A stretch of 64,000 nt of DNA from Phaeobacter inhibens DSM 16374. Lineage in GTDB: Bacteria > Pseudomonadota > Alphaproteobacteria > Rhodobacterales > Rhodobacteraceae. Positions 30,232-37,355 of this stretch are shown here, piece by piece (positions within the stretch are counted from its first letter, which is position 1; each line of letters starts with the position of its first letter). A program made the translations under genes and the position numbers. The stretch lies in contig NZ_KI421498.1 of the NCBI RefSeq assembly GCF_000473105.1, positions 930,001 to 994,000 of the forward strand, in the 5' to 3' direction. The notes under the pieces were generated by a model. It ran no database searches, was not told the origin of the DNA, and was given only the letters and a program-made list of their open reading frames with translations.

Positions 30232-31431
30232 TCAGAGGAACAGCCGCTCTACGCACCAGTAGCCACCGATCAGCGCAATGGTGAAACTGGCCGGGATGGC
30301 GACCCTGCCCCGATATTTCGGATGCCGCCAGAACCAGAACCCGAGGAGCGCATAGGCCGCCCCGACGACGGTCAGCTGCCCCAGTTCGACGCCCACATTG
30401 AACCCCAGCAGTGCCGGCAGGAACTGCGCATCCGGAAGACCGAATTCACCCAGCACCGAGGCAAACCCCAGCCCGTGCAACAACCCGAACCCAAAGATCA
30501 CCAGCGTTCGCCAGCTGTGCAGTTTACGAGCAAAGATATTCTCGACCGCAACAAACACAATTGACCCGGCAATCAGTGGCTCCACAATGGCAGGATTGAT
30601 CTGCACCAGCCCCAAAGCGCCAAGCGCAAGGGTGATGGTATGCGCCACCGTGAAGGCGCTGATCTGCCAGATCAGAGGTCGCAGCCGGGTGCTGAAGAAA
30701 AACAACCCCAGCACAAACAGGATATGATCCAGCCCCTTTGGCAGGATATGGGTGTACCCAACGGGGATATAGTCAACGAACGCCTCGCTCGGCGTCTGCG
30801 CCAGTCCGCCTGAAAGGGGAATGGTCGGGGTGGTTTCACCACCTTGCAGGTAGCCGGTGTAGGGACCTTCAACACCGTTTTGGCGCAGGACCACGCCGCC
30901 CGACCCTTTTGGCCAGCCCAGTTTCAGCCCCCGCGCACCTTCCGGGATTACCCCCGAAAGCCGCAGCAAGGTACTGCGTGGCAGGGCAATGTCCCCCGGC
31001 TCCGGGATTTCAATCGCGGTCACCTCCATTGCGATATCACCACGCGCTTCCACCTGAAGGCTCTGCAGCCAGTCTTCTGCGAACAGCTGCACCATAGGCG
31101 CCAGCTCATCCGGTCCAAGCGCCCGCAGGTCGTCATAGTCCTGCGCCTGAATGGCCGTATCGGTATCAACCATGCCATCCAGATCAATACCTGCCACAAA
31201 AGCCTCAGCGTTGATCCGCAGATCCATGGTCAGCTGATCGCCGGAAATCTCAAAATCCGCAATCGTCGGCGTGACTTCATGGGCGAAGCCGCTAGAGTGT
31301 GAGACGCTCCAGAAGAGCAGGACCAGCAGCAGACGCCTCAGGTGATGCCTCCAGCGGATCGACCTTCCGCGCGGCACCTGCGCCACCCGCTGCCAATGTC
31401 TGTCACCAACCGTCCCAGCCAGAGGTCTCAT
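30232..31431 (-). CDS. HupE/UreJ-family membrane protein with N-terminal periplasmic domain
   Basis: About 399 residues. A Tat/Sec-like N-terminus (basic HHLRRLLLVLLFWSVSHSSGFA, cut before HEV) is followed by a ~170-residue extracytoplasmic domain and then six membrane helices. The helices carry HupE/UreJ motifs: GLDHILFVLGLFF, FTVAHTITLALG and LHGLGFASVLGEFGLP. HupE/UreJ proteins move nickel or cobalt, but this larger two-domain subtype is uncharacterised. The start is uncertain: 31440, 31431 or a downstream GTG. It is divergent from the DUF4198 gene, with overlapping possible starts. Confidence 0.75.
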   Translation of the reverse strand: MRPLAGTVGDRHWQRVAQVPRGRSIRWRHHLRRLLLVLLFWSVSHSSGFAHEVTPTIADFEISGDQLTMDLRINAEAFVAGIDLDGMVDTDTAIQAQDYDDLRALGPDELAPMVQLFAEDWLQSLQVEARGDIAMEVTAIEIPEPGDIALPRSTLLRLSGVIPEGARGLKLGWPKGSGGVVLRQNGVEGPYTGYLQGGETTPTIPLSGGLAQTPSEAFVDYIPVGYTHILPKGLDHILFVLGLFFFSTRLRPLIWQISAFTVAHTITLALGALGLVQINPAIVEPLIAGSIVFVAVENIFARKLHSWRTLVIFGFGLLHGLGFASVLGEFGLPDAQFLPALLGFNVGVELGQLTVVGAAYALLGFWFWRHPKYRGRVAIPASFTIALIGGYWCVERLFL

Positions 31432-31438
31432 CTGCGCC

Positions 31439-32284
31439 ATGCGTTTTGCCCGCCCTGTTGCCTTTTTTCTGCTCGCGCTTGCCGCAAACACCGTCGGTCG
31501 CGCTGCCCTTGCTCACGAGTTTTGGATTGCGCCAGAAAAATATCAAGTAAAATTAGGCGCCTCGGTTCAGGCGGATCTGCGCAACGGGCAAATATTTAGC
31601 GGTGCGCGGTTGCCGTATTTCGATCGAAATATCGCCCGGTTCGAGACCTGGGAGCAGGCGGGGGTCCGCCCCTATGGCGGACGGATGGGCGACATGCCAG
31701 CACTTCAGTTGGAGCCCCCGGCGGAGGGGCTGCTGGTTGTGGTTCACGAGACCACGCCGGACCATCTGACCTACGACAGCTGGGAGGATTTCGCCAAATT
31801 CGCAGCCCACAAAGACTTCCCCGATATCGAACAGCGCCATAACGCCCGCGACCTGCCCCGTGAAGGGTTTGTGGAGCGTTACACCCGCCACGCAAAATCG
31901 CTGGTTGCTATTGGCAGTGGCGCAGGAGCGGACCGCGCCGTTGGCATGCTCACCGAATTTGTCGCATTGGCCAACCCCTACAACGATGATCTCAGCAGCG
32001 GTCTGCCAGTCGAACTGCAATTCCGGGGCCACCTACGCGCAGACGCCCAGATCGAAGTTTTTGAGCGGGCCCCGGATGACACTGTGTCCGTTACATTGCT
32101 CCGCACTGACGCTGGTGGCCGCGCCGTGGTGCCTGTGAAATCAGGCCATACCTATCTCCTGGATGCGGTGGTCCTGCGCCCCGTGGATCCTGAGGCTGCA
32201 TCCCAGACTGATAGCGCAACCACAGGCAAGCCCGCGCCGGTCTGGCATACGCACTGGGCTGCTCTGACTTTCGCCATTCCCTAG
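31439..32284 (+). CDS. DUF4198 (NikM-like) secreted protein
   Basis: 281 residues with a Sec signal (ARPVAFFLLALAANTVGRAALA, cut before HEFWIAPEKY). The mature start HEFW is the hallmark of DUF4198, where the N-terminal His is thought to bind a metal. A beta-rich domain follows, ending in HTHWAALTF. DUF4198 proteins often accompany nickel/cobalt uptake systems. Here it is paired head-to-head with a HupE/UreJ-like protein, which supports a shared metal-related job. The ATG at 31439 overlaps a possible ATG of the divergent gene. Confidence 0.8.
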   Translation: MRFARPVAFFLLALAANTVGRAALAHEFWIAPEKYQVKLGASVQADLRNGQIFSGARLPYFDRNIARFETWEQAGVRPYGGRMGDMPALQLEPPAEGLLVVVHETTPDHLTYDSWEDFAKFAAHKDFPDIEQRHNARDLPREGFVERYTRHAKSLVAIGSGAGADRAVGMLTEFVALANPYNDDLSSGLPVELQFRGHLRADAQIEVFERAPDDTVSVTLLRTDAGGRAVVPVKSGHTYLLDAVVLRPVDPEAASQTDSATTGKPAPVWHTHWAALTFAIP

Positions 32285-32332
32285 TTCGGTTGCGGCTTGC
32301 GGGGGGCGAAAAAACGCGGCAATACGGGTTTT

Positions 32333-33292
32333 ATGACACAGCCTCCGCATGTTCCCGCCTCACATCAATCTGACGCCACGCCCCTGTCCGGTGGTCCCGC
32401 CTCAGCGCAGCCTGATATCCTCTGCATCGGATCGGTGCTCTGGGATATCATTGGCCGCTGCACTGCGGAAATGCAGCGTGGATCGGATATGCCGGGGCGG
32501 ATCACCCGCCTGCCCGGCGGTGTGGCGATGAACATTGCGATGACCTTGGCCCGTTTTGGCCTGCGCCCGGCCCTCCTGAGCGCCATCGGTCGTGATGCCG
32601 AAGGGGATGAACTGGTCCATGCCTGCGCCCATCTTGGCCTGATCACCGACCACCTCTACCGCTCTGAGGATCTGCCCACCGACCGCTACATGGCGGTCGA
32701 GGGCGCCAATGGTCTGATAGCCGCCATCGCAGACGCCCATTCTCTTGAGGCCGCAGGTGCGAAAATCCTGCGTCCGCTGATCGATGGCGCTCTTGGCAGC
32801 AAGGATGCACCATATAGCGGCCCGGTGGCGCTGGACGGCAATCTGACCTTGTCTCTGCTGGATGACATCACCGCCAACCCGGCCTTTGCGAAGGCGGATC
32901 TGCGCGTCGCCCCCGCCTCACCCGGCAAGGCTGAGCGTCTGCGACCGTTCCTGCTGCGCAGCTGTGGCACACTTTATGTGAACCTTGAGGAAGCAGGCCT
33001 GCTCTGTCAGGACGAATTCACCGACAGCCCCACCGCCGCCCGCGCCATGCTGGATCGCGGCGCCGCACGGGTATTGGTCACGGATGGGGGCAGCACCGCC
33101 ACCGAAGCTGACCATAACGGGCTGATCACCCAGGCCCCGCCGCGCGTGACCGTCGCGCGCGTGACTGGCGCTGGCGATACCTTCATGGCTGCACATATCG
33201 CAGCCGAGGCCCGCGGCGAAGACCGCGAAACCTCTCTTGCATCGGCACTGAAGGCCGCTGCAACCTATGTTTCAGGAGAACCACCCCTTTGA
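32333..33292 (+). CDS. psuK: pseudouridine kinase, PfkB family
   Basis: 319-residue ribokinase-like sugar kinase. The N-terminal ILCIGSVLWDIIG and RLPGGVAMNIAMTLARFG bind the substrate, and the C-terminal VTGAGDTFMAAH supplies the catalytic Asp and anion hole. Assigned as pseudouridine kinase because it is directly coupled to psuG, the next gene. It makes pseudouridine 5'-phosphate. The ATG at 32333 lies about 50 bases after the DUF4198 gene, so it could read through from there. The first 30 residues are a Pro/Ser-rich extension. Confidence 0.9.
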   Translation: MTQPPHVPASHQSDATPLSGGPASAQPDILCIGSVLWDIIGRCTAEMQRGSDMPGRITRLPGGVAMNIAMTLARFGLRPALLSAIGRDAEGDELVHACAHLGLITDHLYRSEDLPTDRYMAVEGANGLIAAIADAHSLEAAGAKILRPLIDGALGSKDAPYSGPVALDGNLTLSLLDDITANPAFAKADLRVAPASPGKAERLRPFLLRSCGTLYVNLEEAGLLCQDEFTDSPTAARAMLDRGAARVLVTDGGSTATEADHNGLITQAPPRVTVARVTGAGDTFMAAHIAAEARGEDRETSLASALKAAATYVSGEPPL

Positions 33293-34203
33293 TTAACATG
33301 ACATTTTCCGCCGAAGTCGCTGCAGCCCGCGCCTCCGGCCAGGCCATCGTCGCGCTTGAAAGCACCATCATCACCCACGGGATGCCCTATCCGCAGAACG
33401 TCGAAGTTGCCGCACAGGTTGAGGCCGATATTCGCGCCGCCGGCGCCGTACCCGCCACCATGGCCGTGATCGACGGCGTGCTGCACATCGGGCTTGAAGC
33501 GGAGCAACTGCAAGCGCTCGGCCAGGCCAAGGACGTCGCGAAGATTTCGCGCGCGGATATGCCCGCCTGTATCGCAACCGGCGGCACTGGTGCCACCACC
33601 GTTGCGGCGACCATGATCGCAGCACGGCTGGCCGGGATCAGCGTTTTTGCCACCGGCGGCATCGGCGGGGTCCATAAAGGCGCAGAAACCAGCTTTGATA
33701 TTTCCGCCGACCTTATGGAGCTGGCGCAGACCCCGGTCACCGTGGTGGCTGCGGGCGCAAAGGCGATCCTCGACATCCCCAAAACGCTTGAGGTGCTGGA
33801 AACCCAGGGTGTGCCTGTGATCGCCTACGGGCAGAACAGCTTCCCCGCGTTCTGGTCGGCAACCTCTGATCTGGCTGCCCCCCTGCGCATGGACAGCGCT
33901 GCAGAGATCGCCCGCGCCCATGCCACCCGTCAGGCGATGGACCTGCCCGGCGGCCAGCTGATCGCCAACCCGATCCCCGCAGACGATCAGATCGCAGCTG
34001 AGGATCTGGCTCCGGTTCTGGCGCAGGCCCAGTCCGAAGCGGATGCGCAAGGCGTCGTCGGCAAGGCGGTAACCCCCTTCCTGCTGCAACGCATCTTCGA
34101 GCTGACCGAAGGCCGTTCGCTGACCGCCAATATTGCGCTTGTGCGCAACAATGCCCGTCTGGCCGCTGAAATCGCCAAGGAATTGGTCAACTTGAAGCAA
34201 TAA
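33289..34203 (+). CDS. psuG: pseudouridine-5'-phosphate glycosidase
   Basis: Cleaves the C-C glycosidic bond of pseudouridine 5'-phosphate to uracil and ribose 5-phosphate. 304 residues, with ALESTIITHGMPYPQN, SRADMPACIATGGTGATTVAATM, FATGGIGGVHKGAE and the C-terminal NIALVRNNARLA. A TTG start at 33289 is chosen: AGGAG ends 10 bases before it and it overlaps the psuK stop (TTGA). The alternative ATG at 33298 would be 19 bases from that ribosome-binding site. No pseudouridine transporter is adjacent. Confidence 0.95.
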   Translation: MINMTFSAEVAAARASGQAIVALESTIITHGMPYPQNVEVAAQVEADIRAAGAVPATMAVIDGVLHIGLEAEQLQALGQAKDVAKISRADMPACIATGGTGATTVAATMIAARLAGISVFATGGIGGVHKGAETSFDISADLMELAQTPVTVVAAGAKAILDIPKTLEVLETQGVPVIAYGQNSFPAFWSATSDLAAPLRMDSAAEIARAHATRQAMDLPGGQLIANPIPADDQIAAEDLAPVLAQAQSEADAQGVVGKAVTPFLLQRIFELTEGRSLTANIALVRNNARLAAEIAKELVNLKQ

Positions 34204-34212
34204 AGGCCCTTT

Positions 34213-34241
34213 CTGCGCAGCTGCCCATTGCGGTTGCGCAG
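34213..34241 (+). terminator. weak hairpin after psuG
   Basis: CTGCGCA / TGCGCAG, 7-bp stem with a 15-base loop, 9 bases after the psuG stop. No T-run, so read-through to the DUF502 gene is likely. Confidence 0.3.
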
Positions 34242-34286
34242 ATCCCTGCCTAGCTTCCTTACGTTCCTCACCGGTGAAACGCACAG

Positions 34287-34979
34287 ATGACCACACCCTT
34301 TGACGACGAAACCACGCCCCGCCGCCCTGGCCTTTTTGCCCGACTGCGGTCGTCCTTCTTTACTGGCATCGTGGTCATTGCCCCGGTCGGGCTGACCATC
34401 TGGCTATTGTGGACTGTGATGGGCTGGATCGACGGTGTGGTGTTGCCGCTTGTGCCGCATACCGTACGGCCCGAGCAATATATCGGGATCAACCTGCGTG
34501 GCGTCGGTTTGATAATCTTCCTGCTGTTCACCATTGTGGTGGGCTGGATCGCCAAGGGCATCATCGGCCGTTCACTCATCGGTTTTGCCGAAAGCCTGGT
34601 GGACCGCATGCCGGTGGTGCGCTCGATCTATTCTGGGATCAAACAGATCTCGGAAACCGTGTTTGCCCAGACCGAACGCAGCTTCGACACCGCCTGCCTT
34701 ATCCAGTATCCGCGCCGTGGCATCTGGGCAATCGGCTTTGTCTCCACCACCGCCAAAGGTGAGGTGGCAGCGCGGGCCGAGACGGGTGGCAACCTCCTGT
34801 CGATTTTTGTGCCGACCACACCAAACCCCACATCCGGGTTTCTGCTGTTCTTTCCTGAGGAAGATGTGATCCCGCTGGACATGACTGTGGAAGAGGCTGC
34901 CAAACTGGTGATTTCCGCCGGACTGGTCTATCCCAACGCCAAGGATCCCACAAAACCTGCCGAGCTCGTTTCAGACTGA
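34287..34979 (+). CDS. DUF502 family membrane protein
   Basis: 230 residues with two membrane helices (about 25-46 and 72-92, GVGLIIFLLFTIVVGWIAKG). A conserved cytoplasmic-side part has VRSIYSGIKQISETVF, FVPTTPNPTSGFLLFFPEEDV and DMTVEEAAKLVISAGLVYP, all DUF502 features. Function unknown. It starts 83 bases after psuG on the same strand, with only a weak hairpin between. Confidence 0.9.
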   Translation: MTTPFDDETTPRRPGLFARLRSSFFTGIVVIAPVGLTIWLLWTVMGWIDGVVLPLVPHTVRPEQYIGINLRGVGLIIFLLFTIVVGWIAKGIIGRSLIGFAESLVDRMPVVRSIYSGIKQISETVFAQTERSFDTACLIQYPRRGIWAIGFVSTTAKGEVAARAETGGNLLSIFVPTTPNPTSGFLLFFPEEDVIPLDMTVEEAAKLVISAGLVYPNAKDPTKPAELVSD

Positions 34980-35024
34980 ATTCCGGCGCCCAATCAGGGG
35001 CACCACCAGGCCGGGGTTCTGCGT

Positions 35025-36053
35025 TCAGCCAAACATCTCCGCCAGATCCACCGTCGACCGGAGGCCGATGGCGTCGCTGTCCTGCTCCAGAAACCGCTCC
35101 GCAGCTGCACGTCCAGCGGCTTTCAGCTTCGCCAGAATCTGTGGGATCGGGATCAGCTTGGTATTGACGGACAACTCCCGCATCAGATCATCATCAGCGA
35201 TCATATGCACCAACACCCGTTTCATCTCTCCCGCCGCCAGCTGTCCCTCTGCCAGCAACCGCTGAACAAAGGAAATCGCCCGCAGCTCTCGCAACAGAGA
35301 TGAGTTGAAGCTGATTTCATTCACCCGGTTCTGGATCTGCTGCGGCGTGCGCGGCAGCTCATCGCGTTCCAGCGGGTTGATACTGACAATCACCACGTCC
35401 GAGGGCAATTCAGGCCGGTAAAGCGGAAATAGCGCCGGATTGCCGGTATAACCGCCATCCCAATAGGGCTCCAACCGTCCGGTCTTCGGGTCCTCAATCT
35501 CAATCGCCTGAAACAGGTTCGGCAGACAGGCAGAGGCCAGGATCGCGTCGGTCGTGACCTCCTCACCGGAAAACACCCGCACCTTGCCACTGCGGACCGA
35601 TGTGGCGCAGATGAACAACTGTGGCCCCTGAACGGCGCAAACCTCAGCAAAATTGAACCCCTCCACCACGGGTCTGAGCGGATTGCGATAGAACGGCCCA
35701 TAGCTATAGGGCGACAAGATCTGGCCCATGGCCTCACGCGGGGAAAACGGCGCGATCCAGTCCAATGCGCCCAGCAGCGGTGCGGCATCAAGCCCTGCCA
35801 GCCAATGGGCAAACCGCATGTCCCCCACCGCCCCCATCCGCTGCCAGAGATGATCAAGACAGGCCCGCGCCCCTGCACGCCCCCCCTGAACCAGCCCGGA
35901 TTTCAACGCCGCCCCGTTCAGGGCCCCAGCAGAGGTCCCGGTGATCGCGGCGATCTCCAGATCCTCACACTCCAAGAGCCGGTCGAGAACACCCCAGGTA
36001 AACGCCCCATGCGCGCCACCACCCTGCAGGGCCAGATTGATCCGCTTTGTCAC
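35025..36053 (-). CDS. patatin-like phospholipase
   Basis: 342-residue serine lipid hydrolase with a Ser-Asp dyad. The oxyanion loop GGGAHGAFTWG is at residues 11-21, the nucleophile Ser41 is in GTSAGALNG, and Asp199 is in YWDGGYTGNP. No signal peptide, so it is probably cytoplasmic or membrane-associated. Some roseobacter patatins act on membrane lipids or polyhydroxyalkanoate granules; its neighbour is 3-hydroxybutyrate dehydrogenase, so a polymer link is possible but unproven. Confidence 0.9.
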   Translation of the reverse strand: MTKRINLALQGGGAHGAFTWGVLDRLLECEDLEIAAITGTSAGALNGAALKSGLVQGGRAGARACLDHLWQRMGAVGDMRFAHWLAGLDAAPLLGALDWIAPFSPREAMGQILSPYSYGPFYRNPLRPVVEGFNFAEVCAVQGPQLFICATSVRSGKVRVFSGEEVTTDAILASACLPNLFQAIEIEDPKTGRLEPYWDGGYTGNPALFPLYRPELPSDVVIVSINPLERDELPRTPQQIQNRVNEISFNSSLLRELRAISFVQRLLAEGQLAAGEMKRVLVHMIADDDLMRELSVNTKLIPIPQILAKLKAAGRAAAERFLEQDSDAIGLRSTVDLAEMFG

Positions 36054-36107
36054 ACTCTATCTCCTGACCGGCGGCGCAGATCGGGGCCTGCGCATTTCAC
36101 TTTTCAC

Positions 36108-36170
36108 CTTTCCCAAAATACTCCGGGGGTGAATTGCCCCTGATGGGGCAAGAGGGGGCTGGCCCCCTCT
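36108..36170. repeat. intergenic element with two GC-rich hairpins
   Basis: The segment begins CCCAAAATACTCCGGGGGTG and continues with two perfect hairpins. These are TTGCCCC/GGGGCAA (36134-36151, loop TGAT) and AGAGGGGGC/GCCCCCTCT (36151-36170). From memory, this consensus recurs between genes in Roseobacter genomes, like a REP element. It lies between bdhA and the patatin gene and may stabilise or end transcripts. Confidence 0.5.
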
Positions 36171-36187
36171 CTACGTTTGCATCCCGA

Positions 36188-36961
36188 CTACAGCGCGGTC
36201 CAGCCACCATCGACGCTCAGGGTGGTGCCAGTCATCTGCGCCGCCGCATCGGAACAGAGGAACACTGCCGTGCCGCCCAGCTGTTCAACCGTTGCAAACT
36301 CGCGCGAGGGCTGGCGTTCCAGCATCACCTTCTTGATCACCTCTTCCCGGCCCATATTATATTTTTCCATCGTATCGGGGATCTGCGCCTCCACCAGCGG
36401 GGTCAGCACATAGCCCGGGCAGATCGCATTGGCGGTGATCGGCTCCTCTGCGGTTTCCAGGGCCAGCGTCTTGGTCAAACCGACAACGCCATGTTTGGCG
36501 GCGACATAGGCCGATTTGTAAGGGGACGCCGTCAAACCATGCGCCGAAGCGATATTGATCACCCGGCCCCAGCCTGCGCCGCGCATCATCGGCAGGGCCG
36601 CAGCGGCGGTGTGAAAGGCTGACGACAGGTTGATGGCAAGGATTGCGTTCCACTTGTCGACCGGAAACTCATCCACTGGCGCCACATGCTGGATCCCTGC
36701 ATTATTGATCAGGATGTCGCAGCGACCGGATGTGGTGATCAGGGCGCGACAGGCCTCTGCATCGGACATATCTGCCTGAATATAACGTGCCTCAACGCCG
36801 AACTCGGCAGCGATCTCGGCGGCCAGCGCATGGTCCTCGTCACGGTCGGTAAAGGAGTTCAGAACCACATCCGCCCCGGCACGCGCCATCTCCCGCGCAA
36901 CCCCAAGACCAATACCGGAATTCGACCCGGTAATCACCGCACATTTGCCGCTCAACGTCAT
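36188..36961 (-). CDS. bdhA: 3-hydroxybutyrate dehydrogenase (SDR family)
   Basis: 257-residue short-chain dehydrogenase oxidising 3-hydroxybutyrate to acetoacetate in polyhydroxybutyrate turnover. It has the NAD loop TGSNSGIG (11-18), NNAG (86-89) and catalytic Ser139, Tyr152 and Lys156. SAHGLTASPYKSAYVAAKHG is the pattern of true 3-hydroxybutyrate dehydrogenases. The C-terminal PLVEAQIPD also fits the family. Start at 36961 follows GGAAGG; a longer frame to 37066 is rejected. The 5' region includes the candidate attenuator/sRNA at 37064-37131. Confidence 0.92.
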   Translation of the reverse strand: MTLSGKCAVITGSNSGIGLGVAREMARAGADVVLNSFTDRDEDHALAAEIAAEFGVEARYIQADMSDAEACRALITTSGRCDILINNAGIQHVAPVDEFPVDKWNAILAINLSSAFHTAAAALPMMRGAGWGRVINIASAHGLTASPYKSAYVAAKHGVVGLTKTLALETAEEPITANAICPGYVLTPLVEAQIPDTMEKYNMGREEVIKKVMLERQPSREFATVEQLGGTAVFLCSDAAAQMTGTTLSVDGGWTAL

Positions 36962-37063
36962 CTTGCTCTTCCCTTCCTGTGCAAAACCTGATTGGTGCAA
37001 CTGTGGCATGCTGCACCTGCAAAGGAAACGGCAATCACCGCGTGAAAGTTGCAAGAAACCGGT

Positions 37064-37125
37064 CAAAAAAAGAGCCTGCCCGCAGACAGCTGACGCCGAT
37101 CAGGTGACATCCGGATTGAGGCTCT
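37064..37125 (-). terminator. intrinsic terminator of candidate sRNA 2
   Basis: The 7-bp stem AGAGCCT/AGGCTCT, enclosing a 41-base structured loop, is followed by an uninterrupted T-run on the minus strand. The loop is long, so strength is uncertain. Confidence 0.5.
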
Positions 37126-37131
37126 GCGGGT
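37064..37131 (-). ncRNA. candidate small RNA 2 (or bdhA leader/attenuator)
   Basis: Predicted start near 37131, seven bases after a -10 box, and end at the T-run near 37064, about 68 nt. The 3' end is AGAGCCT (37119-37125) pairing with AGGCTCT (37071-37077), followed by TTTTTT. An alternative stem CCCGCAG/CTGCGGG (37124-37130 with 37079-37085) would compete with it. An internal hairpin CCGGAT/ATCGG is also possible. It could be a stand-alone sRNA or an attenuated leader of bdhA, whose ATG is about 100 bases further on. Confidence 0.5.
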
Positions 37132-37137
37132 CAACGC

Positions 37138-37166
37138 ACCGTAGGAATTGGGAACCGCAAGGTCAA
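37138..37166 (-). promoter_or_regulatory. sigma-70-like promoter of candidate sRNA 2
   Basis: TTGACC (37161-37166), 17-bp spacer, TACGGT (37138-37143) on the minus strand. The -35 box begins inside the T-run of the upstream terminator. Confidence 0.5.
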
Positions 37167-37193
37167 AAAAAACGCCCGCACGAAGCGGGCGTT
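37165..37193 (-). terminator. strong intrinsic terminator of candidate sRNA 1
   Basis: Perfect 9-bp stem AACGCCCGC / GCGGGCGTT with a 5-base loop, then a run of T on the minus strand. The nearest annotated gene on its right is on the opposite strand. Confidence 0.88.
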
Positions 37194-37240
37194 AAGTTAT
37201 TGAGGCAGGTTTCATACAGGCAAGAAACCTATCGAGCAGT
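37165..37240 (-). ncRNA. candidate small RNA 1
   Basis: Predicted ~76-nt transcript from a near-consensus promoter, start about A37240, to a strong terminator. Hairpin 1 is AGGTTTC/GAAACCT (37207-37230) with a 10-base loop reading TTGCCTGTAT. A single-stranded stretch (GCCTCAATAACTT) follows, then the GC-rich terminator. This is the classic layout of an Hfq-dependent sRNA. No gene on the minus strand upstream could own this terminator, which is the main argument. I could not match it to a known sRNA family. Confidence 0.6.
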
Positions 37241-37246
37241 GAGACC

Positions 37247-37275
37247 TTTATAAGCAATTTCCCCCGCTCATCCAA
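37247..37275 (-). promoter_or_regulatory. sigma-70-like promoter of candidate sRNA 1
   Basis: TTGGAT (37270-37275), exactly 17-bp spacer, TATAAA (37247-37252) on the minus strand. Four of six bases match at -35 and five of six at -10; one of the best promoter matches in the window. Confidence 0.65.
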
Positions 37276-37355
37276 GCTAAAAGTTTGAATTGACCCGACA
37301 GCGCCGTTAGCGTTGGTGTTCATGAAAATAAGGCCAGAGCGGGATTGTTGCAAAA

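Larger units (their letters stand above)
36962..37355. other. 394-bp gene-free stretch with two minus-strand transcription units
   Basis: No protein-coding frame is credible. The minus strand holds two promoter-plus-terminator units in tandem (candidate sRNAs at 37165-37240 and 37064-37131). The plus strand must hold the promoter of the substrate-binding protein gene; TTGACC at 37290-37295 is the only -35-like box, without a good -10. A GGTTTCTTGC motif occurs twice on the minus strand. Confidence 0.6.
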
